Of a stretch of DNA of 64,000 nt, positions 1 through 8,565 are shown piece by piece (the first letter of the stretch is position 1; each line of letters begins with the position of its first letter). A program made the position numbers and the translations under genes. Source of the DNA: Mucilaginibacter roseus (GTDB lineage: Bacteria > Bacteroidota > Bacteroidia > Sphingobacteriales > Sphingobacteriaceae); assembly GCF_021215455.1 (NCBI RefSeq), contig NZ_JAJPWV010000007.1, positions 1-64,000 on the forward strand, in the 5' to 3' direction. The notes beneath the pieces are model-generated. The model had not been told where the DNA came from, did no database searches, and saw only the letters and a program-made list of their open reading frames with translations.

Positions 1-76
1 CTTCAGCAATGAACGGGGCTTTTTTGCTTTAAATGGGTTTTCTTTCGGTATGGGTTTAAGCTACTGCTATCAGTAA
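1..76 (+). CDS. C-terminal end of a probable outer-membrane beta-barrel protein (partial)
   Basis: An open frame enters from the left edge at base 2 and stops at TAA 74-76, giving 24 residues. The visible end alternates small and aromatic or hydrophobic residues (FSFGMGLSYCYQ), as in the last strand of many Bacteroidota outer-membrane barrels, although those usually end in Phe, Tyr or Trp rather than Gln. Too little is present to name the family. The next gene starts 123 bases downstream on the same strand. Confidence 0.4.
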   Translation, partial: FSNERGFFALNGFSFGMGLSYCYQ

Positions 77-199
77 AGTAATTGAACGTCTCAGGCTCAT
101 TCTGCTGCTCGTCTTCAAATATAATTTCCTAAACTTTATTACCTCATTCGCTAATCCGCTTTTACTATTATATTGCTGCTGTTTTAAACAGTCAAAATT

Positions 200-1012
200 A
201 TGACGGCGGAGGAAGCCTTATTATGGGATAGGATAGCTCGGTTTTCAATAGATGAGCAAGGCACGCAATTCACCTTTGCTGCACGGTTGGCCCGGGAGAA
301 TGGCTGGGCTGATGCATATACCTTGAGGGTAATAAACGAATACAAAAAATTCTTGTTCTTCTGTTGCGTGTCAATGCAGGGTGTTACACCATCAGACGCA
401 GTTGATCAAGCCTGGCATTTACACCTTACCTATACCAAGTCATATTGGATAAGGCTTTGTCAGGATACGCTGAATAAACAAATTCACCATAATCCTACCA
501 AAGGAGGCAGTGAACAAGCTGCCCTTTTTAAAAACTATTATAATACGTCCGCTCAACTCTACAAACAGTATTTCAGGGCAGAACCACCAGCCGATATATG
601 GAAGGATAGCAAAGAGCGATTTTCTGATATTAAATTTCAGCGGGTCAACTTAAGCAAGTTCTGGTTAGTGCCTAAGCCTGCTTTTATTACTGGGCGCAAT
701 AAGTTATATACAGTAGCGGTGCTGGCTATTCTGTTATTTGCGCAACAATCGGGTTGGAGCTTAATCGTCTTTCCGATTATTATTGTACTTGTGGTGGTGT
801 TGGTATATCGAAACACGCACACGAATGAAGGCAAAAAGAATCGGCAAAATGAAAAATCGGGCAATACAGATTCAGGTTGCGGTGGCGGAGATTTTTCGTC
901 AGATGATAGCTACTTATCCAATCATCATCATTCCGGGCACGACGGCGATAGTGGATGTAGTAGCGGTTGCTCGGGTTGTTCGTCAGGATGCAGTGGCTGC
1001 GGCGGAGATTAG
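200..1012 (+). CDS. GRDP-like membrane protein with Cys/Gly-rich tail
   Basis: The first ~145 residues resemble the glycine-rich-domain-protein-like family (PF07173 type): an EYKKFLFF helix near 47, VTPSDAVDQAWHLHLTYTKSYW at 62-83 with the His pair, an HHNPTKGG stretch near 96 and PPADIW near 129. Two hydrophobic segments follow (about 169-182 and 186-203), then a charged linker and a tail (about 226-270) of Gly, Ser and six Cys with a His/Asp patch. The tail is probably extramembrane and could bind metal or form disulfides, but this is inference. Its role is unknown. It converges on the PepSY gene with a 4-base TTAG stop overlap. Start ATG 200 is the first in frame. Confidence 0.7.
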   Translation: MTAEEALLWDRIARFSIDEQGTQFTFAARLARENGWADAYTLRVINEYKKFLFFCCVSMQGVTPSDAVDQAWHLHLTYTKSYWIRLCQDTLNKQIHHNPTKGGSEQAALFKNYYNTSAQLYKQYFRAEPPADIWKDSKERFSDIKFQRVNLSKFWLVPKPAFITGRNKLYTVAVLAILLFAQQSGWSLIVFPIIIVLVVVLVYRNTHTNEGKKNRQNEKSGNTDSGCGGGDFSSDDSYLSNHHHSGHDGDSGCSSGCSGCSSGCSGCGGD

Positions 1013-2184
1013 GCCATCTCCATAACACGCACTCGTTTTGCCTTTGGTTTTTTAGCCTTGTTGCGGCGCCCCCACCAAATTATAAAACCCGTAACCGGCA
1101 TACTGGCACAAATCAAACTGCCAAAAAAGGCAGCTATTTTACCCGCTAAGCCAGCAACGGCGCCTACGTGAATGTCATAGTTCATGCGGGCAATTTTATC
1201 AGCTGTGCTGGTGTTGGAAAGTCGACCGTAAATATGATTGACAGGCAACTCCTTCAGCGTGTATTGGTCGTAGAAATGATAGTCAGCCTGCCAGTACGTA
1301 TATGGATCAGGGTTGATAGCGATTTCAATCGAGGCTTTGTTATTTTCAGGGAAATGCACGTCCATGCTGCCCTTAAAATTTTTAAGCGTATCATTAGTAC
1401 GCGCCCAGAGTATATCGGTTGCAGGAGCATCTTTGCTCATCAGATTCATCTTTGTAGTGTCTGACACAGACTGTGCAAATTGTACCTGCGATTTACCGCC
1501 TGATGTTACCCAATACACTGATTTGGCAAACCACTGAAAACCCCATACCAAACCAGTTATAGCAATAAATATGATTACCCAGGTCATATAAAAGCCCAGC
1601 ACGTTATGCAGATCGTAATTTACACGGCGCCATTTGGCATTCCATTTAATACTAAAGCGTTGTTTGGTTGCCGCCCGGTTTTTGGGCCACCAAAGTACAA
1701 TGCCCGATATCAGCAGAAATAAGAACATGAGTGTGCCGGTGGCTACTATCGGCTGGCCAATTTTGGGTGGCAGCCATAAGTAAAAGTGCCCGTCGATTAC
1801 AATGCGGAAAAAATCCTGGCTCATATCCTTAACCTTGAGCACCTGCCCGGTGTACGGATTCATGAAAACGATATAGTAATATTTCGGCTCGTTGCCATAA
1901 TAAACAGCCATTGCCGACCGCCCGGCCTCATAATTTATGCTATGAGGCTCTTTACCCTTTATTTGGGTGTTGGCAATCTCCTTAAGTTTTGATGGTGGCA
2001 AAACCGGCTTGTTTTGCACCTGGGTAAAGCGATAGGCTTGAGTAGCATCTTCAATTTCCCGCTCAAAGGCCAGTATACATCCGGTGATGCCTAAAAAACA
2101 AACCAAAAGGCCCGACACGAGGCCGAGCCAAAGGTGCATTTTACCAATCCAATATTTTAAGGTCTTTTTAGCCGCCATTGTCAT
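1009..2184 (-). CDS. PepSY-associated TM helix domain protein
   Basis: The 391-residue protein has the layout of the PepSY_TM (PiuB-like) family. A first membrane helix at about 12-37 carries the WIGKMHLWLGL motif, and further helices lie near 146-166, 195-220 and 345-370. A periplasmic region contains PYTGQVLKVKD, typical of PepSY repeats. Histidines in the helices (HLWLG, HNVLGFYMTW, DIHVGAVAG) fit the haem- or flavin-linked membrane reductase features proposed for this family. In Bacteroidota these genes often sit with TonB-dependent siderophore receptors; here the neighbours are a GRDP-like gene and a GLPGLI/OMP pair, so an iron role is only a guess. ATG 2178 is an alternative start. Confidence 0.85.
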   Translation of the reverse strand: MTMAAKKTLKYWIGKMHLWLGLVSGLLVCFLGITGCILAFEREIEDATQAYRFTQVQNKPVLPPSKLKEIANTQIKGKEPHSINYEAGRSAMAVYYGNEPKYYYIVFMNPYTGQVLKVKDMSQDFFRIVIDGHFYLWLPPKIGQPIVATGTLMFLFLLISGIVLWWPKNRAATKQRFSIKWNAKWRRVNYDLHNVLGFYMTWVIIFIAITGLVWGFQWFAKSVYWVTSGGKSQVQFAQSVSDTTKMNLMSKDAPATDILWARTNDTLKNFKGSMDVHFPENNKASIEIAINPDPYTYWQADYHFYDQYTLKELPVNHIYGRLSNTSTADKIARMNYDIHVGAVAGLAGKIAAFFGSLICASMPVTGFIIWWGRRNKAKKPKAKRVRVMEMA

Positions 2185-2244
2185 CTGTTGAATGACAAAA
2201 ATGCGAAAAAATATCCTTATTAAGATTTAGTATAAATAAAATTT

Positions 2245-3027
2245 CTACAACATTACTGCTTTTAGTATGCCCTGGGCGTATTCGCCCCAGTCTTTCATGG
2301 CGTTTTTAACAGTGGTCATAAAGGTTTTCCTATCTACAGCTTTGCCCTTTGCCGGCGCGTTTAATGATGCCGGTGGCACATTAGTCTCTGTTACCCTGGT
2401 TGCAAACCAGGTAATGTTATCATGCGGCAGGGCCACGCCCAATATCATGCCCGGCAAACCGCAGAAAGATTCTGGCCCGCCCGATACGGGTATTTCATCC
2501 GTGTAAAATGCTACTACGTAAATAGAGTCTAAAACCAGCGCATTAGCACGGCGGCATTCATAACCTGCAATGTTGCGCGTTTCGCTGGTTATTTTCCACT
2601 TTATCCGGCGGGTACTGTCCCTTAATAAAAAGGTTTCTTCAAATACCTTTTTCTGGGCTACGGTTTTATCAGTATTTAAATCAGTAAATACTACATTATT
2701 TTGCCCAACAATTGCGCGATTACCCCAATATTGCGGATTGTTTTCTTCCGCAATCGGCGTAAACAAGGTTTTATTATCGCCAAAGGTCAACGTTGACTTT
2801 AGCTTTTTAAATTGCGGGTTGTTTCTCTTGTATGCATCATACACGTTGGCCATGTACGTTTCATTATCCTTATTTATTTCCTTACGCAACAGGGCATACA
2901 TATTGGCCGATTTTTCAAACTCAATAGTGCCTGATTTTGTAAAGTGCTTGTTTTGCGCATATAGAGTGCTTATGCTTAGTACCACAAGTACTAACAAAGT
3001 TGTAAGTTTTTTATGTATCGTTTTCAT
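2245..3027 (-). CDS. GLPGLI family protein
   Basis: The diagnostic motif SFCGLPGMILGV lies in the second half, preceded by an R-x-x-KW-x-I-x-x-ET-x-x-I-x-GYECRRA core, both hallmarks of the GLPGLI family (TIGR01200 type) of secreted Bacteroidota proteins of unknown function. I placed the start at ATG 3025-3027, which gives a clean signal peptide (MKTIHKKLTTLLVLVVLSIS...) ending at about YAQ; the longer frame to 3075 overlaps the upstream gene. The start is 7 bases beyond the stop of the outer-membrane receptor, so the two are surely cotranscribed. This OMP-GLPGLI pairing recurs across Bacteroidota and suggests a shared envelope function, possibly in peptide or metal handling. Confidence 0.9.
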   Translation of the reverse strand: MKTIHKKLTTLLVLVVLSISTLYAQNKHFTKSGTIEFEKSANMYALLRKEINKDNETYMANVYDAYKRNNPQFKKLKSTLTFGDNKTLFTPIAEENNPQYWGNRAIVGQNNVVFTDLNTDKTVAQKKVFEETFLLRDSTRRIKWKITSETRNIAGYECRRANALVLDSIYVVAFYTDEIPVSGGPESFCGLPGMILGVALPHDNITWFATRVTETNVPPASLNAPAKGKAVDRKTFMTTVKNAMKDWGEYAQGILKAVML

Positions 3028-3034
3028 GTTGATA

Positions 3035-5854
3035 TTAATTTTTGGCGACGCCGCCGCCCATATGGTTAAAATCATAACTGATTGAGAACATAAAATACCT
3101 GCGTATAGTGGTATAGGTATTTTGGTAGATAACGTTGTTAGCGGCAGTGCGGCTAAATCCGGTGTTCTGGTTTAATAAGTCGTTAACTGTTAATGATAGC
3201 CTCAGGTTATCTTGCTTCATAAAGGTTTTTGTAACAGATGCGTTCCATAGGGTACGGCGGAACGGATCAGCAAATGTTTGCGTTGCCGCTTGGTACTCAT
3301 GCTCTATGTCCGAGCCTATCTGCATTTTAAAAGGCAGGTAAATATTAAATCCACCGGATAAATTGTAGGCTCTGCCATTGCTATTTCGCTCTGGGTTTAA
3401 CGAGGTTTCATTGGTGTTATATGACGGACGGAAATCTACCCTGATATCATATTTTTTAACCGCGTATTTAGATAGCGAGAGCCCTATTGAATATGAGTAT
3501 GCTTTGGTACGGTTCTCCTGGTTGTTAACCATGTTATAAAATGTGTTGCCGTTAACGTTACCGTTTAAGCCTGCGTTTAAGCCCCAGAATATTTTACGGT
3601 TATACCACAGCCCGCCGTAAAAGTTATTGGTTTGGCGGTTTGGCAGGTTGAATGATTGTATAACGCTTCTGCCGGTAATGGTATCCGTAAATACGTTGGT
3701 AACTATTGGGTTTGTGGTGAAAGAGTACGATCCGTAAAGGTTCATCCACTCATCGGCCAACACTTTGTAAGAGTTAGCATTGAAATTAAAGCGGTGCGTA
3801 AATGATGGATCCAGATCAGGGTTACCCAAGGTAATGTTCAATGGGTCGTTGTTTATGCGGATAGGTTGCACCTGGTCAATAGTAGGCTGAGTGGTGTTAC
3901 CGTTATATGATAACCTTAATGATTTTTGCTGAGAGAAACGGTATTGCCAGCTGGCCTGTGGGAACCAGTTAGTAAAGTTACGGTCAAAGCGCATGTTGTT
4001 AATGCGGTTAACCTGTTGAAAGTTTACAATAGCCGCCCTTGTACCAAAGTTTAAAGTTGTTTTACCTTTTTTGTAGTTAAAGATAGCACCAGCCTGATTT
4101 GATAATTGGTTTAGTTTAAAGTCACTGCTCAATGAGTCTATCTGGCGGTTATAATCGCCATTGGCAACCGTTTTGGCAAAGGTGCGCCTGTCGGCAGTGG
4201 CATTGTTTAGGTTTACACCGTAGTTGAGCACTACCGAAAAATCCTTGGTGAACGGCTCGGTATAAGTGATGTTTGAGTTTAACAATACGCTTTGCAGATC
4301 ATTTACTTTATACTGATCGATATTGGTAGTACTATCAAGCGCGCCGCTTCTGTCGTAGTAATTAATGGTTGATTTCAGGAAACCATCGGCATTATTACGA
4401 GTTACTGACGGTGCAATGTTTACCGAGAATGTGCGGCCTTTTTTCTTCAGCTTTTTGTTGTAGAATATAGATGCGTTAAATAGCTTTTGGTTTCCGTCAG
4501 TAGTTAGTTCACGCACGTTGTCATTTTGCAAGGTATCGTTACGGCGACTAACCGAGTTGAAGTTCTGGCGGGTGTCGCTCTCCTTTAATGTACCGCCAAA
4601 GGTTAATTTCAGGTTTGATGTAGTATCTATTTTAAGATTATACGCACCGTCGAGTTTTTGCCTGAACAGGTAGTTATCGAATTTCTGATCAGACAGCGTG
4701 GTTTGACTAAGCGTTGGCGAAAGGTTATTGATGTTGATGGAGTTGTTAGTTCCTTCAACCTCAATAGAACCTATTTTGTAATTGCCGTTAATAGACTCTT
4801 TGTCCTCGTTCCATTTGGTATCGAAATGCGCACCACCGGTACGGGCAGTTGGTAAGCCCTGGCCGCTGTAACGCCCGTCAAAAGAGTCGAGTTCATCACC
4901 GCCGCTGCTAAAGAATATGGAAACGCTGCCATCGTCGCCATAGGTAACGTTGTCTGATCCGCCGCCATATTTATCATTATCATTCCAGCCCAGGCCGGTT
5001 TTACCGGTGTTGCTTAACGTTCCGTAAACTGATAATTTTTGCTTGTTTTTAAAGGTGTTGAACATCAATTCACCCTGGTAAAAATCGCGGGTGCCAACGG
5101 CGGCAGAAGCCTTGCCGAATGAGCCTTTCTTTTTATCCTCTTTCAGCTTTATATTGATAGTTTTTGTTTTCTGCCCGTCGTCAATACCGGTAAAGGTGGC
5201 CTGGTCGCTTTTCTTGTCGTATAGCTGAACTTTATCAACCATATCGGCACGCAGATTTTTGGTAACAAGGGTAGGGTCGTCGCCAAAAAATTCTTCGCCA
5301 TCAACCAACACCTTGCTTACGGTTTCGCCTTGTGCGGTTATTTTTCCGTCCTTATCAACCTGTATGCCTTGTAGCTGCTTTAGCAGATCCTCGACTTTGG
5401 CGTTGGGTTGTATCTTGTATGTTTTGGCATCGTATTCGGTGGTATCGCCCTTAATTTTTATTTGTGCTGCGGTACCTTTAATCATTACTTCCTGCAGCAG
5501 GCGCGATTTAAGGCTTAGCTTAACCGTGCCGAAGTTGTATTCGGGTTTAGAGCCATCCAGCTTGAATTGCTCTACGTAGTCGGCATATTCCGGGTAAGCA
5601 ACCAGCAAAATGTAACTGCCGGGAGCCAGCTTCGGGAAGTTGAATTTACCGTCGCTTGCCGCACGCGTATAACTTATCAGGACAGAGTCCTTTGCCTGGA
5701 GAATACTTACAGAAGCGTTTTCAAGTTTTACATTGGAAACAGTATCGGCAACAATACCTTTCGCTGTGTGGTTGGTAGTTGGGGAAGGCGTTTGTGCAAA
5801 CACCGTTAGGCAACTCATCATCAGGATAAAGAGTGCCGAAATTGTGTATCTCAT
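3035..5854 (-). CDS. outer-membrane beta-barrel protein with CarboxypepD_reg and plug domains
   Basis: The 939-residue protein has a signal peptide (about 1-20, ending VFAQ), a carboxypeptidase-regulatory-like beta-sandwich (about 28-115), a TonB-plug-like region (about 120-240, with VLVDGEEFFGDDP) and a long barrel of alternating aromatic strands. It matches the OMP_b-brl_3 (PF14905) group of TonB-linked receptors rather than SusC: it lacks the SusC plug signature and no SusD follows. It is first in an operon with a GLPGLI protein. The final residues SYDFNHMGGGVAKN extend past the usual terminal aromatic. The ligand cannot be read from sequence. Confidence 0.88.
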   Translation of the reverse strand: MRYTISALFILMMSCLTVFAQTPSPTTNHTAKGIVADTVSNVKLENASVSILQAKDSVLISYTRAASDGKFNFPKLAPGSYILLVAYPEYADYVEQFKLDGSKPEYNFGTVKLSLKSRLLQEVMIKGTAAQIKIKGDTTEYDAKTYKIQPNAKVEDLLKQLQGIQVDKDGKITAQGETVSKVLVDGEEFFGDDPTLVTKNLRADMVDKVQLYDKKSDQATFTGIDDGQKTKTINIKLKEDKKKGSFGKASAAVGTRDFYQGELMFNTFKNKQKLSVYGTLSNTGKTGLGWNDNDKYGGGSDNVTYGDDGSVSIFFSSGGDELDSFDGRYSGQGLPTARTGGAHFDTKWNEDKESINGNYKIGSIEVEGTNNSININNLSPTLSQTTLSDQKFDNYLFRQKLDGAYNLKIDTTSNLKLTFGGTLKESDTRQNFNSVSRRNDTLQNDNVRELTTDGNQKLFNASIFYNKKLKKKGRTFSVNIAPSVTRNNADGFLKSTINYYDRSGALDSTTNIDQYKVNDLQSVLLNSNITYTEPFTKDFSVVLNYGVNLNNATADRRTFAKTVANGDYNRQIDSLSSDFKLNQLSNQAGAIFNYKKGKTTLNFGTRAAIVNFQQVNRINNMRFDRNFTNWFPQASWQYRFSQQKSLRLSYNGNTTQPTIDQVQPIRINNDPLNITLGNPDLDPSFTHRFNFNANSYKVLADEWMNLYGSYSFTTNPIVTNVFTDTITGRSVIQSFNLPNRQTNNFYGGLWYNRKIFWGLNAGLNGNVNGNTFYNMVNNQENRTKAYSYSIGLSLSKYAVKKYDIRVDFRPSYNTNETSLNPERNSNGRAYNLSGGFNIYLPFKMQIGSDIEHEYQAATQTFADPFRRTLWNASVTKTFMKQDNLRLSLTVNDLLNQNTGFSRTAANNVIYQNTYTTIRRYFMFSISYDFNHMGGGVAKN

Positions 5855-6212
5855 ATAAAGCGTATAGGTTGCAGCAATAATAACTAAATTTTTAGGTAAT
5901 AAATATTAGCGTAATGTTAATTCGTTTTTTTTAACACTTTTTAACAGTATTGTTACTCATTATGTGTACATAAGACATTTGTTATAGCGTATCGTTACAC
6001 GTTCCTGAAAATAAATATCAGTTATGCGAGTTAATTTCTGATGCGGTCGTGCCTTCATTGGAGTATCGGGCAAACTGTTGTCAGAATTACTTGATCCGGC
6101 TGCAAAAGGCATTGCGTTAATTATCAAGCGTAAAAAATTTGATAATACCTTTTAGCAAAATCAAAAACCCATATATTAGCAGCTTTGGAAAAACCCATAG
6201 AAAACCAACCAA
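5855..6212. other. divergent intergenic region, 358 bases
   Basis: This AT-rich gap separates the leftward receptor operon from the rightward GH92 gene and should hold both promoters. I found no strong TTTG/TAnnTTTG pair for either. Bases 6042-6155 stay open on the plus strand for 37 codons without a start codon and read like ordinary protein, so they may be a decayed gene remnant. Otherwise I see nothing. Confidence 0.5.
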
Positions 6213-8492
6213 ATGAAGAAATTATTAACTATTACTTTTTTATTGACCATCATTTTCCGGTCGTACGGTCAGCAAACTGACCTGGCCGCCCTGGTAAATC
6301 CACTGATGGGTACCGATTCGCAGTACGATCTGTCGAACGGTAATACTTATCCGGCTGTAGCCGTGCCATGGGGTATGAACTTTTGGTCGCCGCAAACCGG
6401 TAAAATGGGCGACGGCTGGATGTATACTTACGATGCGCACAAAATTCGTGGTTTTAAACAAACTCACCAGCCATCACCATGGATGAATGATTATGGCCAG
6501 TTTGCCATTATGCCGGTGGTAGGCAAGGGCAAAGTAAACCAGGATGCACGGGCAAGCTGGTTCTCGCATAAGGCTGAGGTTACTAAACCTTACTATTACA
6601 GCGTTTATCTGGCTGACCATGATGTTACTACCGAGATTACTCCGACAGAGCGCGCGGCGCAGTTCCGTATCACTTACCCCAAAAGTGACGAGTCATTTAT
6701 CGTGATTGACGCGCTGGACCGTGGCTCATACATTAAGGTATATCCGGAGCAAAAAAAGATAGTAGGTTACTCAACTAAATACGCCCGCGGCCCGCTTAAA
6801 AATTTCAAAAACTTTTTTGTTATTTATGTAGATAAGCCGATAACCGTTGCCAAAACCTATAAAGATTCTGTTGAAAACAACGGCCTTGAGGTTGATGATA
6901 AACACGCTTTAGCTGTTATTGGTTTCAAAACCGTAAAAGGCGAAAAAGTAAACCTGCGTGTAGCTTCATCATTTGTGAGCATTGAGCAGGCTGACCTGAA
7001 CCTGAAGCGTGAGCTTGCAGGCGACAGCTTTGATCAAACCAAAGAAAAAGCACACACTACCTGGAACAAAACGCTTGGCCGTTTAACCGTTGAAGGTGGT
7101 ACCGATGAGCAACTGCGTACTTTTTACTCATGCTTATACCGCATGTTGTTCTTCCCGAACAAATTGTACGAGATTGACGCGAACAACAAAATTGTTCACT
7201 ACAGCCCGCACACCGGCAAAACCGAGCCTGGTTACAAATTCGCGGGTACCGGTTTCTGGGATACCTTCCGCGCGTTATACCCTTTCCTGAATTTGGTTTA
7301 TCCATCTATCAACAAAGAGATGCAGCAAGGCCTGATCAGCGATTACAAAGAAGGCGGCTGGCTACCGGAGTGGTCAAGCCCGGGTTATGCCGACATTATG
7401 ATCGGTAATAACTCAGCTTCGGTAGTCGCGGATGCTTATATAAAAGGCGGCCGTGGTTATGATATCAATACCCTTTGGGATGCCGTGATACATGGCGCTA
7501 ATAACGAGGATGCCAAGAATTCATCTATCGGTCGTCGTGGTGTTAAATACTACAACGAGTTGGGTTATGTGCCTTACGATGTTAAGATAAATGAGAATGC
7601 TGCACGTACCTTAGAGTATGCTTATGATGACTTTGCCATCTACAGCTTGGGTAAAGCTTTGGGCAAACCGGAGTCAGAGATCGCTATCTACAAACAACGC
7701 AGCCGTAACTACCGTAACCTGTTTGATAAGTCAACAGGCTTTATGCGCGGTAAAAACCAGGATGGTACATTTGCTTCGCCGTTCAGCCCGCTTAAATGGG
7801 GTGATGCCTTTACCGAGGGTAATAGCTGGCACTATACCTGGAGCGTTTTCCATGATATTAAAGGTTTGATAAACCTGTATGGCGGCAATAAACAATTTGC
7901 TAACAAGCTGGATTCGGTATTCATTATGCCACCGGTATTTGATGATAGCTACTATGGTGGTGTTATCCACGAGATTCGCGAGATGCAGATCGTTAACATG
8001 GGCCAGTACGCACACGGTAACCAGCCTATACAGCACATGACTTACCTGTACAACTACGCGGCTGAGCCATGGAAGAGCCAATACCACGTACGCGAGGTAA
8101 TGGATAAACTGTACAAACCAACTCCGGATGGCTATTGCGGTGATGAGGATAATGGCCAAACTTCAGCCTGGTATGTGTTCTCGGCGATGGGTTTTTACCC
8201 GGTATGCCCGGCGGTTGATCAGTATGTTATCGGTTCGCCATTGTTCAAAAAAGTTACTTTAAAGCTAGAGAATGGTAAAACAGTAACTATTAACGCAGCC
8301 AATAACAGCAAGGCAACCCGCTATGTAAACACCGTTACGGTTGATGGCAAGCCATATACCCGTAACTGGCTGAGCCACTCAGCACTGCAAAAAGGAGGTG
8401 TGATTAACTTTAACATGTCGGCACAGCCAAACAAAACACGTGGTACCGGCGCGGCAGATGCTCCTTACTCATTATCAGATAACGAGAAATAA
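6213..8492 (+). CDS. GH92 family alpha-1,2-mannosidase
   Basis: The 759-residue secreted enzyme starts with a signal peptide (about 1-20, ending SYGQ). GH92 hallmarks are plain: LVNPLMGTDS at the mature N-terminus, GTGFWDTFRALYPF near 345-358, EWSSPGYADIMIGNNS near 385, TEGNSWHYTW near 535 (the position of the general-acid Glu) and GDEDNGQTSAWYVFSAMGFYP near 643 (the catalytic Asp pair). GH92 enzymes are calcium-dependent inverting exo-alpha-mannosidases that trim side chains of N-glycans or fungal mannan. GH125 and GH76 genes nearby support an alpha-mannan target. No lipobox is visible, so it is probably periplasmic. A strong terminator follows. Confidence 0.95.
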   Translation: MKKLLTITFLLTIIFRSYGQQTDLAALVNPLMGTDSQYDLSNGNTYPAVAVPWGMNFWSPQTGKMGDGWMYTYDAHKIRGFKQTHQPSPWMNDYGQFAIMPVVGKGKVNQDARASWFSHKAEVTKPYYYSVYLADHDVTTEITPTERAAQFRITYPKSDESFIVIDALDRGSYIKVYPEQKKIVGYSTKYARGPLKNFKNFFVIYVDKPITVAKTYKDSVENNGLEVDDKHALAVIGFKTVKGEKVNLRVASSFVSIEQADLNLKRELAGDSFDQTKEKAHTTWNKTLGRLTVEGGTDEQLRTFYSCLYRMLFFPNKLYEIDANNKIVHYSPHTGKTEPGYKFAGTGFWDTFRALYPFLNLVYPSINKEMQQGLISDYKEGGWLPEWSSPGYADIMIGNNSASVVADAYIKGGRGYDINTLWDAVIHGANNEDAKNSSIGRRGVKYYNELGYVPYDVKINENAARTLEYAYDDFAIYSLGKALGKPESEIAIYKQRSRNYRNLFDKSTGFMRGKNQDGTFASPFSPLKWGDAFTEGNSWHYTWSVFHDIKGLINLYGGNKQFANKLDSVFIMPPVFDDSYYGGVIHEIREMQIVNMGQYAHGNQPIQHMTYLYNYAAEPWKSQYHVREVMDKLYKPTPDGYCGDEDNGQTSAWYVFSAMGFYPVCPAVDQYVIGSPLFKKVTLKLENGKTVTINAANNSKATRYVNTVTVDGKPYTRNWLSHSALQKGGVINFNMSAQPNKTRGTGAADAPYSLSDNEK

Positions 8493-8509
8493 TAGTTATC
8501 ACCAAACAC

Positions 8510-8544
8510 AAAAGGGGCTGTATCAAAAGATACAGCCCCTTTTT
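8510..8544. terminator. bidirectional intrinsic terminator (GH92 / GH5)
   Basis: A perfect 15-base-pair stem (AAAAGGGGCTGTATC and its complement) with an AAAA loop runs into TTTTT. The mirror A-run serves the leftward GH5 gene ending at 8566. Confidence 0.9.
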
Positions 8545-8565
8545 CGTATAATCAAGATCAGCTTT

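Noticed and set aside
3035-5854. SusC-type receptor for the mannan genes
   Set aside because: It lacks the SusC plug signature and a SusD partner, is paired with a GLPGLI gene, and is divergent from GH92.
7731-8159. 142-residue minus-strand frame inside GH92
   Set aside because: The plus strand carries the catalytic motifs; the mirror is hydrophobic noise.
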